Shown one piece after another: positions 15,815-23,360 of a stretch of 32,076 bases of DNA. Each line of letters begins with the position of its first letter. Positions within the stretch are counted from its first letter, which is position 1. The notes beneath the pieces are model-generated. The model was not told where the DNA came from. It saw only the letters and a program-made list of their open reading frames with translations, and made no database searches. The translations under genes and the position numbers were made by a program. This stretch comes from Candidatus Thorarchaeota archaeon (lineage in GTDB: Archaea; Asgardarchaeota; Thorarchaeia; Thorarchaeales; Thorarchaeaceae): contig JAEORN010000207.1 in assembly GCA_016840825.1 (NCBI GenBank), positions 1-32,076 of the forward strand, written 5' to 3'.

Positions 15815-15880
15815 GGTTTGTTAATCAAACCATTCGACATCTAATGGTACACACCATTTGCATATAAAGGTTTGCAAACC
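15815..15880 (-). promoter_or_regulatory. Short-ORF operon promoter with palindromic operators
   Basis: On the minus strand a TATA box (CTTTATATG, plus-strand 15861-15869) is followed about 25 bases later by the likely transcript start near 15838. Three palindromes sit around it. GGTTTGCAAACC (15869-15880) lies just upstream of TATA, overlapping the BRE position. AATGGTACACACCATT (15843-15858) lies between TATA and the start. GGTTTGTTAATCAAACC (15815-15831) lies in the leader. A protein bound at these places would block TBP/TFB or RNA polymerase. A further ACCATT (15829-15834) extends the second pattern. Confidence 0.6.
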
Positions 15881-15931
15881 AAACTATGTTGAAAATTACA
15901 TTCGCGTAGTAAACGGTTCATCTAACAAAAC

Positions 15932-15986
15932 TTTAATATACCATCCAATTTAGATAGTATGTGGAATTAAAACACTAAATGGTGAT
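15932..15986 (+). promoter_or_regulatory. Promoter and ribosome-binding site of the HTH gene
   Basis: TTTAATATA (15932-15940) is a good archaeal TATA box. About 25 bases later transcription would begin near 15963. GGTGAT (15981-15986) is a Shine-Dalgarno three bases before the ATG at 15990. The same GGTGA form is used by short ORFs A and C, the DUF4129 gene and the larger profilin-like gene. Confidence 0.6.
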
Positions 15987-15989
15987 AGA

Positions 15990-16724
15990 ATGGACGATGA
16001 CATCACAGATGCGTTGGAAGGCATTGAACTCACACCAGAAGCGAAGAAGCCCGTTCCTGATGTTGAATTCGTAGGTGACGAGGAACGCGCAAGGGAACTT
16101 GATGATGCAGTTAGATTAGCTATCCTTCAGGTCCTTAGAAAGGGAATACCTGATACGAAGACTACCAAAACAAAGGATTCTGAAACAGGGGACACAATAA
16201 TTCGTCAGAGAGAGGTAAATCGTACTGCTCTCTCTGTTGTAGAAATCGTGAAACAATCAGAAGAAATTGACTATATTGAGAATGTGACCAAGAATCAAGT
16301 CTATCACCACCTCCCAAAGCTTATTGAAGCGGGCTATGTAATCAAATTGGGCACCGTGACCACAGGAAAGAGAACCACTGACTATTATAGACGAACAGCA
16401 GGTGGTTTTGTACTTGCGACAAGCGTATTGAGCTCAGCAGACGAAAAGATGCTACGGAAAAAGAGCCAGAAAGTAATGGAAAAGCTATTCCAACACTTCA
16501 AGTTGGAAATGACTGATGATGAGAAGAAGAAATTCGAAGACCTTAGATTCGAGGCTCTTAAAATCGAGATTGCCGCTAGGAAGGAGGTAGTCAAGATGAT
16601 TCGGAGCGACGTCGCAGACAAGGACGTCCTAGATCTATATGAGTTCCTCATGCAGATGTATGCTCTTGGGAATGAAGAGTATATTGAGATTCACAGAAAA
16701 GTCAGAGACCTCCTATTCAAATGA
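15990..16724 (+). CDS. Winged-HTH (ArsR/PadR-like) regulator with long C-terminal helical region
   Basis: The 244-residue protein has an acidic N-terminus (about 1-40), a winged-helix domain (about 35-145) and a helical C-terminal half. In the HTH, DDAVRLAILQVL forms the first helix, VTKNQVYHHLPKLIEAGYVIKL is the recognition-helix region, and TGKRTTDYYRRTAGGFVL is the wing. The HTH carries a long insertion (about residues 52-80, rich in Thr/Lys/Asp) between its first helices. The C-terminal part (about 148-244) is highly charged and probably coiled-coil, suited to dimerisation. It is an ArsR/PadR-like DNA binder of unknown effector. It is divergent from the short-ORF operon and therefore the first candidate to bind the palindromes there. 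Confidence 0.75.
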   Translation: MDDDITDALEGIELTPEAKKPVPDVEFVGDEERARELDDAVRLAILQVLRKGIPDTKTTKTKDSETGDTIIRQREVNRTALSVVEIVKQSEEIDYIENVTKNQVYHHLPKLIEAGYVIKLGTVTTGKRTTDYYRRTAGGFVLATSVLSSADEKMLRKKSQKVMEKLFQHFKLEMTDDEKKKFEDLRFEALKIEIAARKEVVKMIRSDVADKDVLDLYEFLMQMYALGNEEYIEIHRKVRDLLFK

Positions 16725-16789
16725 CACTGGACAAGTAACTGACTCCAATAACAGATTCTACATTCATATCTGATTTAGATGGTCAAGAC

Positions 16790-17023
16790 CTAGACTGCAG
16801 CTATATTCGTTTGAGTGTCGCCCACTCCCGGAATTGACTTGATTTTATCTACAACAAATACACTGAGTTCCTCATTGCTTCCGAATTCGGCTTTCAGAAT
16901 GATATCAAATGCCCCAAAGATTAGATGAGCTTCGCTAACCTCATCAAGTGCTCGAATTTGATTCAGAATCTCCCGTTGAGCTGCCATCTCGACAGTTAGT
17001 AGAATAAATGCTGTGACTGTCAA
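16790..17023 (-). CDS. Stand-alone Lrp/AsnC effector (RAM) domain protein
   Basis: The 77-residue protein is a single RAM/AsnC ligand-binding domain without an HTH. It starts TVTAFILLTVE, continues ILNQIRALDEVSEAHLIFGAFDIILKAEF and ends IKSIPGVGDTQTNIAAV, the standard beta-alpha-beta-beta-alpha-beta pattern with the GxxDi loop. Such proteins bind amino acids or similar small molecules and form oligomers. Some modulate full-length Lrp regulators. The start is TTG at 17023, with AGGAG and GAGG at suitable distance on the minus strand. No full-length Lrp gene lies in the window. Confidence 0.85.
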   Translation of the reverse strand: MTVTAFILLTVEMAAQREILNQIRALDEVSEAHLIFGAFDIILKAEFGSNEELSVFVVDKIKSIPGVGDTQTNIAAV

Positions 17024-17148
17024 TTGTAAATTCCTCTCCTATGAGACCTGAAACAATGACACTCTTATTCTTTACGCGTGAAGAAAAAAACGGAAGCTCA
17101 AATTCATTCATAGAAAAGTTAGAATCTTATGAAAACGAACGTAATGAA

Positions 17149-17508
17149 CTATCGAATCCTTGCTGCCGCGTATTTCAAATCAATTATTGCTAGTTCAGGA
17201 ATGGAATCTTGTGTTGCCCACGCTACAAGCCAAGAGTTGCTCCTTGTGCGAGCCATCAAAATGTGTCCTTTTTCTTCAGAGGAGGATGCGATAAGGGCAT
17301 CTTCAGTTTTTTCAATGATCTTGTACGAAATCTTTGCTATTACAACTTCCCTTTTGGTTTTTGTAATGGACTCCACAAGATCATTCACATCTTTGACGAG
17401 ATTCCAATTATCAGTCTGCCATATGATTTGTCCATCGTCCATTACGGCAAAAGCCTGAATTTTATTGTTATGCATATAGAGATGAGTCCACACATCAGAA
17501 AGTGACAA
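17149..17508 (-). CDS. Profilin-like protein, paralogue 2
   Basis: The 119-residue protein aligns along its whole length with the upstream neighbour (17577-17957). Shared landmarks are QAF-x-V near residue 18, the pair IWQTDNW versus LWQSNNW, and WLVAWA versus WVVAWA near the end, then a C-terminal helix. The predicted order (helix, two strands, helix, several strands, helix) fits profilin, and also the roadblock/LC7 fold, which is similar. In this copy the profilin-like KY-x-x-x-R stretch is less conserved (SYKIIEK). Start TTG 17508 has AGGAG nine bases upstream. Profilins bind actin and regulate its polymerisation; no actin gene is in the window. Roadblock is the main alternative. Confidence 0.5.
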   Translation of the reverse strand: MSLSDVWTHLYMHNNKIQAFAVMDDGQIIWQTDNWNLVKDVNDLVESITKTKREVVIAKISYKIIEKTEDALIASSSEEKGHILMARTRSNSWLVAWATQDSIPELAIIDLKYAAARIR

Positions 17509-17547
17509 GTTTGATCGCTCCTTACGCCAGATATCAAATCAAAGTTT

Positions 17548-17566
17548 AGGGGGATATTTTCCCCCT
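17548..17566 (-). terminator. Hairpin between the two profilin-like genes
   Basis: AGGGGGATATTTTCCCCCT forms a six- to seven-base GC-rich stem just after the stop of paralogue 1 and is followed on the minus strand by AAACTTTGATTTG. It could end or reduce transcription between the two genes, letting paralogue 1 be made at a higher level. Paralogue 2 has its own ribosome-binding site. Confidence 0.5.
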
Positions 17567-17576
17567 GATGATAGAA

Positions 17577-17957
17577 TTAGATTCTCCCCTTAAGGGACTT
17601 TGCAGCACGATCGACATCAACATAGACACCGTCAGGTGCGGCATCGGGGGATGCCCATGCGACAACCCACTTGTCATTCTCAATCTTAGCAAGGATTAGG
17701 ATACCATTACCTTGAATACTTCGAGCAACAAGACTTTCTGGACTTGTACGCATCGTACTGTATTTCACTTGGTTCTGAGTGACACTAGCAGCCCTAGTGT
17801 TGACAGCTGCAACTAGGCCTCTTGCATCAGCTTCTAGACTCCAATTATTACTTTGCCAAAGGACAGAGCCATCACCTTTTATGACACCAAAGGCTTGGAC
17901 CATCTGACCAGACGAATTGTAAGCTTGTGTATAAGCATCCATGACAGGATCGGACAT
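17577..17957 (-). CDS. Profilin-like protein, paralogue 1
   Basis: This 126-residue protein reads as profilin-like. There is an N-terminal helix (DPVMDAYTQAYNS), a strand pair with the turn DGSVLWQSNNW (compare the profilin turn DGSVWAQS), a helix (LEADARGLVAAVNTRA), then VKYSTMR, a region resembling the KY-x-x-x-R strand, GNGILILAKI and WVVAWAS, and a C-terminal helix (VDRAAKSLKG). Asgard archaea are known to encode profilins that act on actin. I compare from memory, without a search, and a roadblock/LC7 protein has a similar fold, so the call is provisional. Start ATG 17957 has GGTGA six bases upstream. The promoter region to the right contains a GGTTTG-N5-CAAAC palindrome. Confidence 0.58.
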   Translation of the reverse strand: MSDPVMDAYTQAYNSSGQMVQAFGVIKGDGSVLWQSNNWSLEADARGLVAAVNTRAASVTQNQVKYSTMRTSPESLVARSIQGNGILILAKIENDKWVVAWASPDAAPDGVYVDVDRAAKSLKGRI

Positions 17958-17968
17958 TATTCTTCACC

Positions 17969-17988
17969 CCGTGTAATTTTTCACACGG
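17969..17988. repeat. Small inverted repeat in the leader of profilin-like paralogue 1
   Basis: CCGTGT and ACACGG (17969-17974 and 17983-17988) are separated by a T-rich loop. The element lies just upstream of the ribosome-binding site of the gene starting at 17957, so it would be in its mRNA leader on the minus strand. It may be a regulatory hairpin or an operator; the stem is short. Confidence 0.35.
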
Positions 17989-18048
17989 TTTCTACTCCTT
18001 AGGCCACAAGAAGGCCATAAAAAAGAATCTTTGATGAAACACCTTTAA

Positions 18049-18064
18049 GGTTTGGTACCCAAAC
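18049..18064. promoter_or_regulatory. GGTTTG-N5-CAAAC palindrome between profilin-like and DUF167 genes
   Basis: GGTTTGGTACCCAAAC repeats the arms and spacing of the site at 15815-15831 (GGTTTGTTAATCAAACC). It lies ten bases before the DUF167 start codon and about 90 bases upstream of the profilin-like gene on the other strand. An A/T-rich box (ATAAAAAAG, 18018-18026) nearby could serve as TATA in either direction. It is a candidate operator for the same regulator that acts at the short-ORF operon. Confidence 0.5.
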
Positions 18065-18073
18065 AAACTGAGT

Positions 18074-18382
18074 ATGGATGAACAGCTAATCTGGGAAAAC
18101 GAAAAAGGGACTTTTATTGTAATTATTGTGCGTCCAAACTCGAAAGAGAAGGGGCTTGTACACGATATCTCAGAACATGAAATAGTTCTGAATCTTATTG
18201 GTCCTGCAAGAGAAGGTAGAGCAAATACTGAGCTTATCAAACGACTCTCTAAAGCCCTGAATATATCATCATCAGATATTATGATTGTTGCAGGACATAA
18301 AATCAGGAAAAAGACCTTGTTGTTACAGAAGGTCACTGCAGAGGAAGTGATTTCGCACCTGCAAAAATTGCACAATGGCTAA
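18074..18382 (+). CDS. DUF167 (YggU-like) family protein
   Basis: The 102-residue protein matches the DUF167/YggU family over its full length. It has IIVRPNSKEKG near the start, then LNLIGPAREGRANTELIKRL in the middle and MIVAGHKIRKKTLLL near the end, the typical order P-x-S, PA-x-x-G-x-AN and V-x-G-x-x-x-R-x-K. The family is widespread, small and of unclear biochemical role. ATG 18074 is followed by a second in-frame-looking ATG that is out of frame; no Shine-Dalgarno is clear, so the transcript may be leaderless or nearly so. It is divergent from the profilin-like pair and shares their promoter region. Confidence 0.88.
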   Translation: MDEQLIWENEKGTFIVIIVRPNSKEKGLVHDISEHEIVLNLIGPAREGRANTELIKRLSKALNISSSDIMIVAGHKIRKKTLLLQKVTAEEVISHLQKLHNG

Positions 18383-18396
18383 ATAGCGGGTAGTTC

Positions 18397-18449
18397 TCTC
18401 AGAATGAACTCCTCTACAACACTCCGACCAAAGTTGTTTGATTCTGAGA
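18397..18449 (+). repeat. Nested inverted repeats in the leader of the OPT gene
   Basis: TCTCAGAAT (18397-18405) pairs with ATTCTGAGA (18441-18449), and inside them ACAAC (18416-18420) pairs with GTTGT (18433-18437). Together they can fold into a long, interrupted hairpin ending about 12 bases before the ribosome-binding site of the transporter gene. It may be a terminator/attenuator or a leader control element; no known riboswitch class is recognised. Confidence 0.4.
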
Positions 18450-18471
18450 ATACAATCCGCAGGTGCTAAGA

Positions 18472-20970
18472 ATGGATAGGTATGATGCCACTAGACTATT
18501 GATGGTCGTCATCTTCACCACAGGCCTTCTTATAACACTCTTGGGCATTTCGGAAGTAGGAGTAGACTTTGGCAACCTTGGTGCCTTCGTTATAGAAGGC
18601 ATTCTTCTCGCGGGTTCAGTTTCTCGGATGACCTTGAACAAAAAAGAGCTAGCCATTTTCATTGTTGTGATTGCTAGCTATATAGGAATCTCATTGATCC
18701 TCGATGTTTTCTCATTCTATGTGACCATGGCATCACTGGGATTAGCATTCTTCGTCGTATTGAGTGGAGAGCTAACTGAACCCTTTCTCTCAAAACCACT
18801 GAAGTCAAAGATAAGCTCAACTCGATTGTTCTTAGTTGGTATCTTTTCTGCAGGATGCTTCTATGCAGTATTCGCAGTGGGTTTGGAGGGGTGGAATTAT
18901 GGAGTTATAACGGCCATAATTGTGGAATTCATTCTTCTGCTGGGATCAATTACTCGAGGTGCTCTTGATAAGAAAGGCTTAGGTTTATTCTCAGTAGCAA
19001 TTCTCGCTTATCTACTGATTTCGTTTTGGTTAGGATCATTTTCTGAAGTTGTTATAATGGCAGCAGCAGGTATGGCAATATATGCAGGATTGATGAGCGA
19101 GCCAAAATTCCCTCTTACGAAGAGAGCGATAGGGACTGGGATTCTAGTCGGAATTGTAATGACATTTCTTGGAATCTATCTTGCTCTCAAGCTCGGTATT
19201 GTATATTTTATTGGAGCAGAGCTACTAGGATTTTTGTTACTCAGTTTGAATGGACAATATACTCCACAAGAGAATGCTATCTCAGTTTCAATCGCAAATA
19301 CATCATCGATGGTTTCCGTTGGTGTACTGATAACATTTCCAGCGATTGCAATCTTTGGACCATCTCAAATGCCTTGGCTTGATGTTTCCTCAATAATCAC
19401 GTTCCAATTCATTGCTTTTGTAACAGGACTCAGTGCGATCTTTGGTCTAGTACTGCTCTTGCCGTTTCGTAAGAGCTTCGAAAATGATCCTTGGCCTCAA
19501 GTAAGACCTCAAGCTGAAACGATCAATTCCCTAGGAGCGGACTCTGAATCGAAGAAGACCGTGTTAAAGGGTTTAGCTGTTTCATCTGCATATGTAGGAG
19601 GAATGAAGATAATTGAAACAGTTAATGAAGGACTAGATTTGTCTTCAGTACCTCATGCTTTTACACCTCTAGTTCCAGATTGGATTGGTATTACGAACTC
19701 ACCTCTGATGGGTGCTATTGGGTTTTTTGTTGGATGGAAACGGGTACTGACCATGGTTGTGGGTAGTATAGTATCAATTACGTTCTGGATAGTATTAGAG
19801 GGGGCACTCCCGATGGAGTATGCAGACCATCTAACTCGACCAGAGATTCTGTACCTAGCAATTGGTATTTTTATTACAGTCATAGCGGGAGATGTCTTCT
19901 CGGGGAAAGATAAGAAACAACATGAAGCAGATTCTGTCCAAGAAGGGCATATGGACGAAGAAGGATTTGATTCTCAGCTAGAATCTCCCAAATTTCTTAG
20001 GGTAAAGGAAGAGATTTTCTCTCTAGAAGTGATTAAGGAAGAGATACGTTTCATGGTAAGAAATCCAAGGCAATACATGATTGAGAAGCGTGGACAAGTA
20101 CCGATCTGGGTTGCAGGATTTTCTATGCTACTATTCGTAATAATTGGGACTCTTATATTCTGCATCATTCATCCATTCGCAGGAATAGATATACCAATTC
20201 CCCTGTTTATCCTTGGATCACCAATAGCAGTGCTCTCAGCATATTTCACAGCGAGATCCATTAGTGAAACTGGGATGCTAGCAGGGTATATCTCAGATAT
20301 GATCTCTATCCCAGCCATTCTCTTTTTCCGAATTAGTTTCGCTGCGATAACTACATTCATGGCTATGTTAGGAGCTTTGCAGGATGCAGCTATAGCAATG
20401 CTTGTACATCTAAAACTTGGCAAGTTAACTGGCGTACGTGGAAGAGATATCGTGAAAGGAGTGTTTGTAGGCGCTCTCCTTGGCACATTTGTTGGCTCTT
20501 TGATAACTTACATGCTATACGAAACATATGGATTTGGAGGGACTGAGTTTCCAGCACCCGCAGCTCAGCTTTTTGGATTTCTGGTTGTAAGCCTAACAGG
20601 ACTAAGTAACTTCCAATTACCGGGATTGAGTACATTCCCTGATGTACATCCGCTCTTATCATTCAGCTATTTGTTGATTTTCGGAGTTATCGGCTTTCTT
20701 GTAGGAAGAGAGTTGAGTAAGAGAAACCTTAGTCCTATCAGTCTTGCAGTTGGAATCCTAGTACCACCAGCAACAACAGTGGCAATGCTGTTTGGGGGTT
20801 TCCTAGATTATAGATTGCAGAAGGAGGGTCTTGAACAAGGTGTATCAGATCCTACCGAAACTCCAAGATATAGAAGATGGATTAAAGTACTCAGTGGGAT
20901 AATTGCTGGGGAAGCTATTGTAACGGTTATCTGGGTTCTATACAATGCATTTCATCTATTCATGAGCTGA
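18472..20970 (+). CDS. OPT-family transporter with duplicated N-terminal membrane module
   Basis: The 832-residue polytopic protein contains an OPT (oligopeptide/siderophore transporter) core from about residue 218. It has the first-helix pattern RAIGTGILVGIV, then TPQENAISVSIANTSSMVSVG, then PWPQVRPQAE, and, in the last third, FPAPAAQLFG, all at the places expected for OPT. Residues 8-104 and 118-214 are two copies of a three-helix module (compare ILLAGSVSRMTLNKKEL with ILLLGSITRGALDKKGL, 110 residues apart) that precede the core and are not part of a normal OPT. A hydrophilic loop lies at about 484-550. Start: ATG 18472, preceded by AGGTG (18461-18465). OPT proteins import peptides or metal chelates; the substrate is unknown. 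Confidence 0.82.
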   Translation: MDRYDATRLLMVVIFTTGLLITLLGISEVGVDFGNLGAFVIEGILLAGSVSRMTLNKKELAIFIVVIASYIGISLILDVFSFYVTMASLGLAFFVVLSGELTEPFLSKPLKSKISSTRLFLVGIFSAGCFYAVFAVGLEGWNYGVITAIIVEFILLLGSITRGALDKKGLGLFSVAILAYLLISFWLGSFSEVVIMAAAGMAIYAGLMSEPKFPLTKRAIGTGILVGIVMTFLGIYLALKLGIVYFIGAELLGFLLLSLNGQYTPQENAISVSIANTSSMVSVGVLITFPAIAIFGPSQMPWLDVSSIITFQFIAFVTGLSAIFGLVLLLPFRKSFENDPWPQVRPQAETINSLGADSESKKTVLKGLAVSSAYVGGMKIIETVNEGLDLSSVPHAFTPLVPDWIGITNSPLMGAIGFFVGWKRVLTMVVGSIVSITFWIVLEGALPMEYADHLTRPEILYLAIGIFITVIAGDVFSGKDKKQHEADSVQEGHMDEEGFDSQLESPKFLRVKEEIFSLEVIKEEIRFMVRNPRQYMIEKRGQVPIWVAGFSMLLFVIIGTLIFCIIHPFAGIDIPIPLFILGSPIAVLSAYFTARSISETGMLAGYISDMISIPAILFFRISFAAITTFMAMLGALQDAAIAMLVHLKLGKLTGVRGRDIVKGVFVGALLGTFVGSLITYMLYETYGFGGTEFPAPAAQLFGFLVVSLTGLSNFQLPGLSTFPDVHPLLSFSYLLIFGVIGFLVGRELSKRNLSPISLAVGILVPPATTVAMLFGGFLDYRLQKEGLEQGVSDPTETPRYRRWIKVLSGIIAGEAIVTVIWVLYNAFHLFMS

Positions 20971-21934
20971 TATTATTATCAACATATTCTGCTAGACGTT
21001 GAAGGAATTTCGGAAATTCGTTTTTGCTTAAAGTAGCTCCAGCTGCCGCAGGATGCCCACCTCCATGAGCGTCTGAGAGTTCAGGCAGGATGAAATTCAA
21101 AGCCTTATTCAAGTCAATCTTTGGCCCTCTGCGTCTAATGCTCATATCAACTTCATCTTCTGATGTCTTGGCACTAATACCGATATTCGAGTCGGTGAGA
21201 TATGCAGCGAATTTAGCTGATTTTCCTCTATAGCCGCTAATTGGCATATCAAGAACATAACCCACACGTCCTAGCTTCCTAGCATTATCCTGTATATAAC
21301 GAAAGACCTCTCTCTCTACACGAGTTGCCTTGATTGCAAGAGATACTATGTTGTTCATTGCACTAGGTTCGATACCCAATGTTAGTTCATGAACCAAATC
21401 CATCGACTCTCTTTGATAGTCAATCTCCTGTAATGCTTGAACGAGAAGCCCGGCTTCTAAATAGAGTGTTCGTTTATCATAGTTCTCAAACTGGAGCTGA
21501 GCGAAAGAGGTGTGGTCGCAGTAGTCCCCTATAGCACCATAAAGGGCTAATCTAAGACCATGTTCTGGCAAAGCATCGCTAAACCTGCGATACATGAGCT
21601 CAGCTGCGGACGGTCCGACCTCATGAAATAATTCTACTCGTTTTAGAAGCTTCCCACTTTGCTTTCTAGTCATTGGATGATGATCAATCCAATAGATCTC
21701 TGTACTCTCGGGGAATCTGTCTATTGCTCGGATAATATGATCAAATCGTGTATCGTTAATCGCGATATCGCTGATGCATACCACATCTGGTCGATCCTTC
21801 GCAATTCGGTAAAGGTCTGAGTGAATCTGAGACGGACGAGAGAAATAAAATGTTGAGCCAGGAAACTTCAAGAGACCTATTGCCCCAGAAGTGATTCCAT
21901 CCACATCGCCATGGGATAACACAACCGAATTCAC
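20960..21934 (-). CDS. DHH-family phosphoesterase (RecJ/NrnA-like)
   Basis: This 324-residue protein has all DHH/DHHA1 motifs. D10-x-D12 lies in SHGDVDG, D56 in SDIAIND, D84-H85-H86 in WIDHHP and D137 in AIGDYCDH; the C-terminal DHHA1 motif HGGGHPAAAGA is at about residues 290-300. These place metal ions for phosphodiester cleavage. Relatives act as archaeal RecJ-like exonucleases, nanoRNases or cyclic-dinucleotide phosphodiesterases; length and simple two-domain layout fit the NrnA-like group, but the substrate is not decided. Start GTG 21934 lies 16 bases after the upstream membrane-protein gene, so it is probably the last gene of the MoxR/DUF58 cluster. Its 3' end overlaps the convergent OPT gene by 11 bases. 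Confidence 0.88.
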   Translation of the reverse strand: MNSVVLSHGDVDGITSGAIGLLKFPGSTFYFSRPSQIHSDLYRIAKDRPDVVCISDIAINDTRFDHIIRAIDRFPESTEIYWIDHHPMTRKQSGKLLKRVELFHEVGPSAAELMYRRFSDALPEHGLRLALYGAIGDYCDHTSFAQLQFENYDKRTLYLEAGLLVQALQEIDYQRESMDLVHELTLGIEPSAMNNIVSLAIKATRVEREVFRYIQDNARKLGRVGYVLDMPISGYRGKSAKFAAYLTDSNIGISAKTSEDEVDMSIRRRGPKIDLNKALNFILPELSDAHGGGHPAAAGATLSKNEFPKFLQRLAEYVDNNISS

Positions 21935-21950
21935 TGTATATTGCCCCTAA

Positions 21951-23360
21951 CTATGACTTGTATGTGTCTTCAAGAGCCTTGTCCCACTCATCTCCGGATT
22001 CAGGCATGTCCTTCCTTTTTCTTCGTGCTCTTTCACGTTCTTTCCTTGCCTTCTTTGCAGCCTCTCGTTTCTTTTTCAACTCTGCCTTTCTAACTTTCTC
22101 GGCTTCCTTCTCTTCTTTTGTCATCTTTGGCTTTGCTTCTATTTCTCGTACAGTAAGCCATCCTATGATCATGGCAACTAGTACGAACAGAAGAAGGATA
22201 GGTAATAGGAACAGGATAACAAGTTCAGGCTGCTGTAGTTCAACGCTATTCTCTACACCTGGGGGAAGGTTGAAGATCGTAGTGAATATTAATGGATTCA
22301 AAAACAGGAAAGCAACTGTTATTACTCCTGCAAATCGAAGGATAGAACCAGTTATTGTTGATGATATAATATAGGACGACGAAGGTGCTGCAGCTTTTGC
22401 CGTCAATTGATTTCGTGCATCAGGATCTGATGTAAGTAGTTCATCAACAAAGATTTGAAGACGTCGTACATCTGCGATGGCATCTAAACTTTCAACAACT
22501 TCACTCTCTCCAAACACTCTTCTTTCAATAGCTTCTCTTAAGAAAGAGAATGCTGTTGCTCCGGAGGATCTACTCATTGCAGTTGTGCTAATCTTTTCCC
22601 CTCGCTCAATGGAATCCTTCTTCCTAGTGACTTGACGAAGAGCTAGAAGCTGTTTCTTCAAAGTATCCTCCCTTTCCTCTACGGGCTTTCCAACTGAATG
22701 ACTGTAAATCATCTGATAGCTGATTTCTAGGTAAGCAAATGCTACGAGAGCAATTACTTGAGCGTTGTCAGCGATATATGCAAAGAAATCTGGAGGTATA
22801 GTTCCCCCATCAAACTCAGGAATTGGAATAACAGGGAGATGCGGAAATACAGCAGCTCGAACTGCTGCTATGATTAGCACTGCTTGAATAGAGATGAAAG
22901 CTCCACCTACGAACTTGTGATCAAAACGGAATAGAGATTGCAGGAAGAAAACGACTCCAAGAGCAGCAGCTAGGAAGAAAAGGAAGTTAAAGCTGTACTC
23001 GGTGAGAATAACCCATATTCCTTCAAGATTTGTTGTAACAGAGCTGAAGATATCTTCAATTGAGGTGAATGGTCCAGATACTCCGTATGGTTGCATATAC
23101 CACATTCGTAATAGCTGCGTATTGTACAATCCAACTAACGCTTCATTAAGAGCGAATCCAGTGAATGGTGCAACTAGTCCTGCAATTACCATTGAACCTA
23201 CGAAGAATAGAATCAAAGAGATTAATCGAAAGACTGTAACAACGAATACATAGGGAGCATTCCAATTCCAGTACCCCTCAAGAGCCCAATATACAGACCA
23301 ACACATCCCGATGAATGTGATAATGGAAAGGACTTGCAAAACAACTGTGACTGGTTTCAA
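21951..23360 (-). CDS. Multi-pass membrane protein with charged C-terminal tail, MoxR/DUF58 cluster
   Basis: The 469-residue protein begins with about six membrane helices in the first 225 residues. A cytoplasmic, mostly helical region (about 226-330) follows, then two more membrane helices (about 338-360 and 380-402) and a highly charged Lys/Arg/Glu tail (about 405-455) ending in an acidic stretch. No family is recognised. The start overlaps the DUF58 stop by four bases (ATGA type), so the proteins are translated together and probably act together. The charged tail may bind nucleic acid, ribosomes or partner proteins; that is inference. It could be the membrane platform on which MoxR and DUF58 act. 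Confidence 0.75.
   Translation of the reverse strand: MKPVTVVLQVLSIITFIGMCWSVYWALEGYWNWNAPYVFVVTVFRLISLILFFVGSMVIAGLVAPFTGFALNEALVGLYNTQLLRMWYMQPYGVSGPFTSIEDIFSSVTTNLEGIWVILTEYSFNFLFFLAAALGVVFFLQSLFRFDHKFVGGAFISIQAVLIIAAVRAAVFPHLPVIPIPEFDGGTIPPDFFAYIADNAQVIALVAFAYLEISYQMIYSHSVGKPVEEREDTLKKQLLALRQVTRKKDSIERGEKISTTAMSRSSGATAFSFLREAIERRVFGESEVVESLDAIADVRRLQIFVDELLTSDPDARNQLTAKAAAPSSSYIISSTITGSILRFAGVITVAFLFLNPLIFTTIFNLPPGVENSVELQQPELVILFLLPILLLFVLVAMIIGWLTVREIEAKPKMTKEEKEAEKVRKAELKKKREAAKKARKERERARRKRKDMPESGDEWDKALEDTYKS

Noticed and set aside
21958..22374. Plus-strand ORF of 138 codons inside the membrane-protein gene
   Set aside because: It is antisense to a clearly coding frame with helices and a charged tail. 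Its residues (runs of Phe/Ser/Arg) are what a Lys/Glu-rich tail gives when read backwards.
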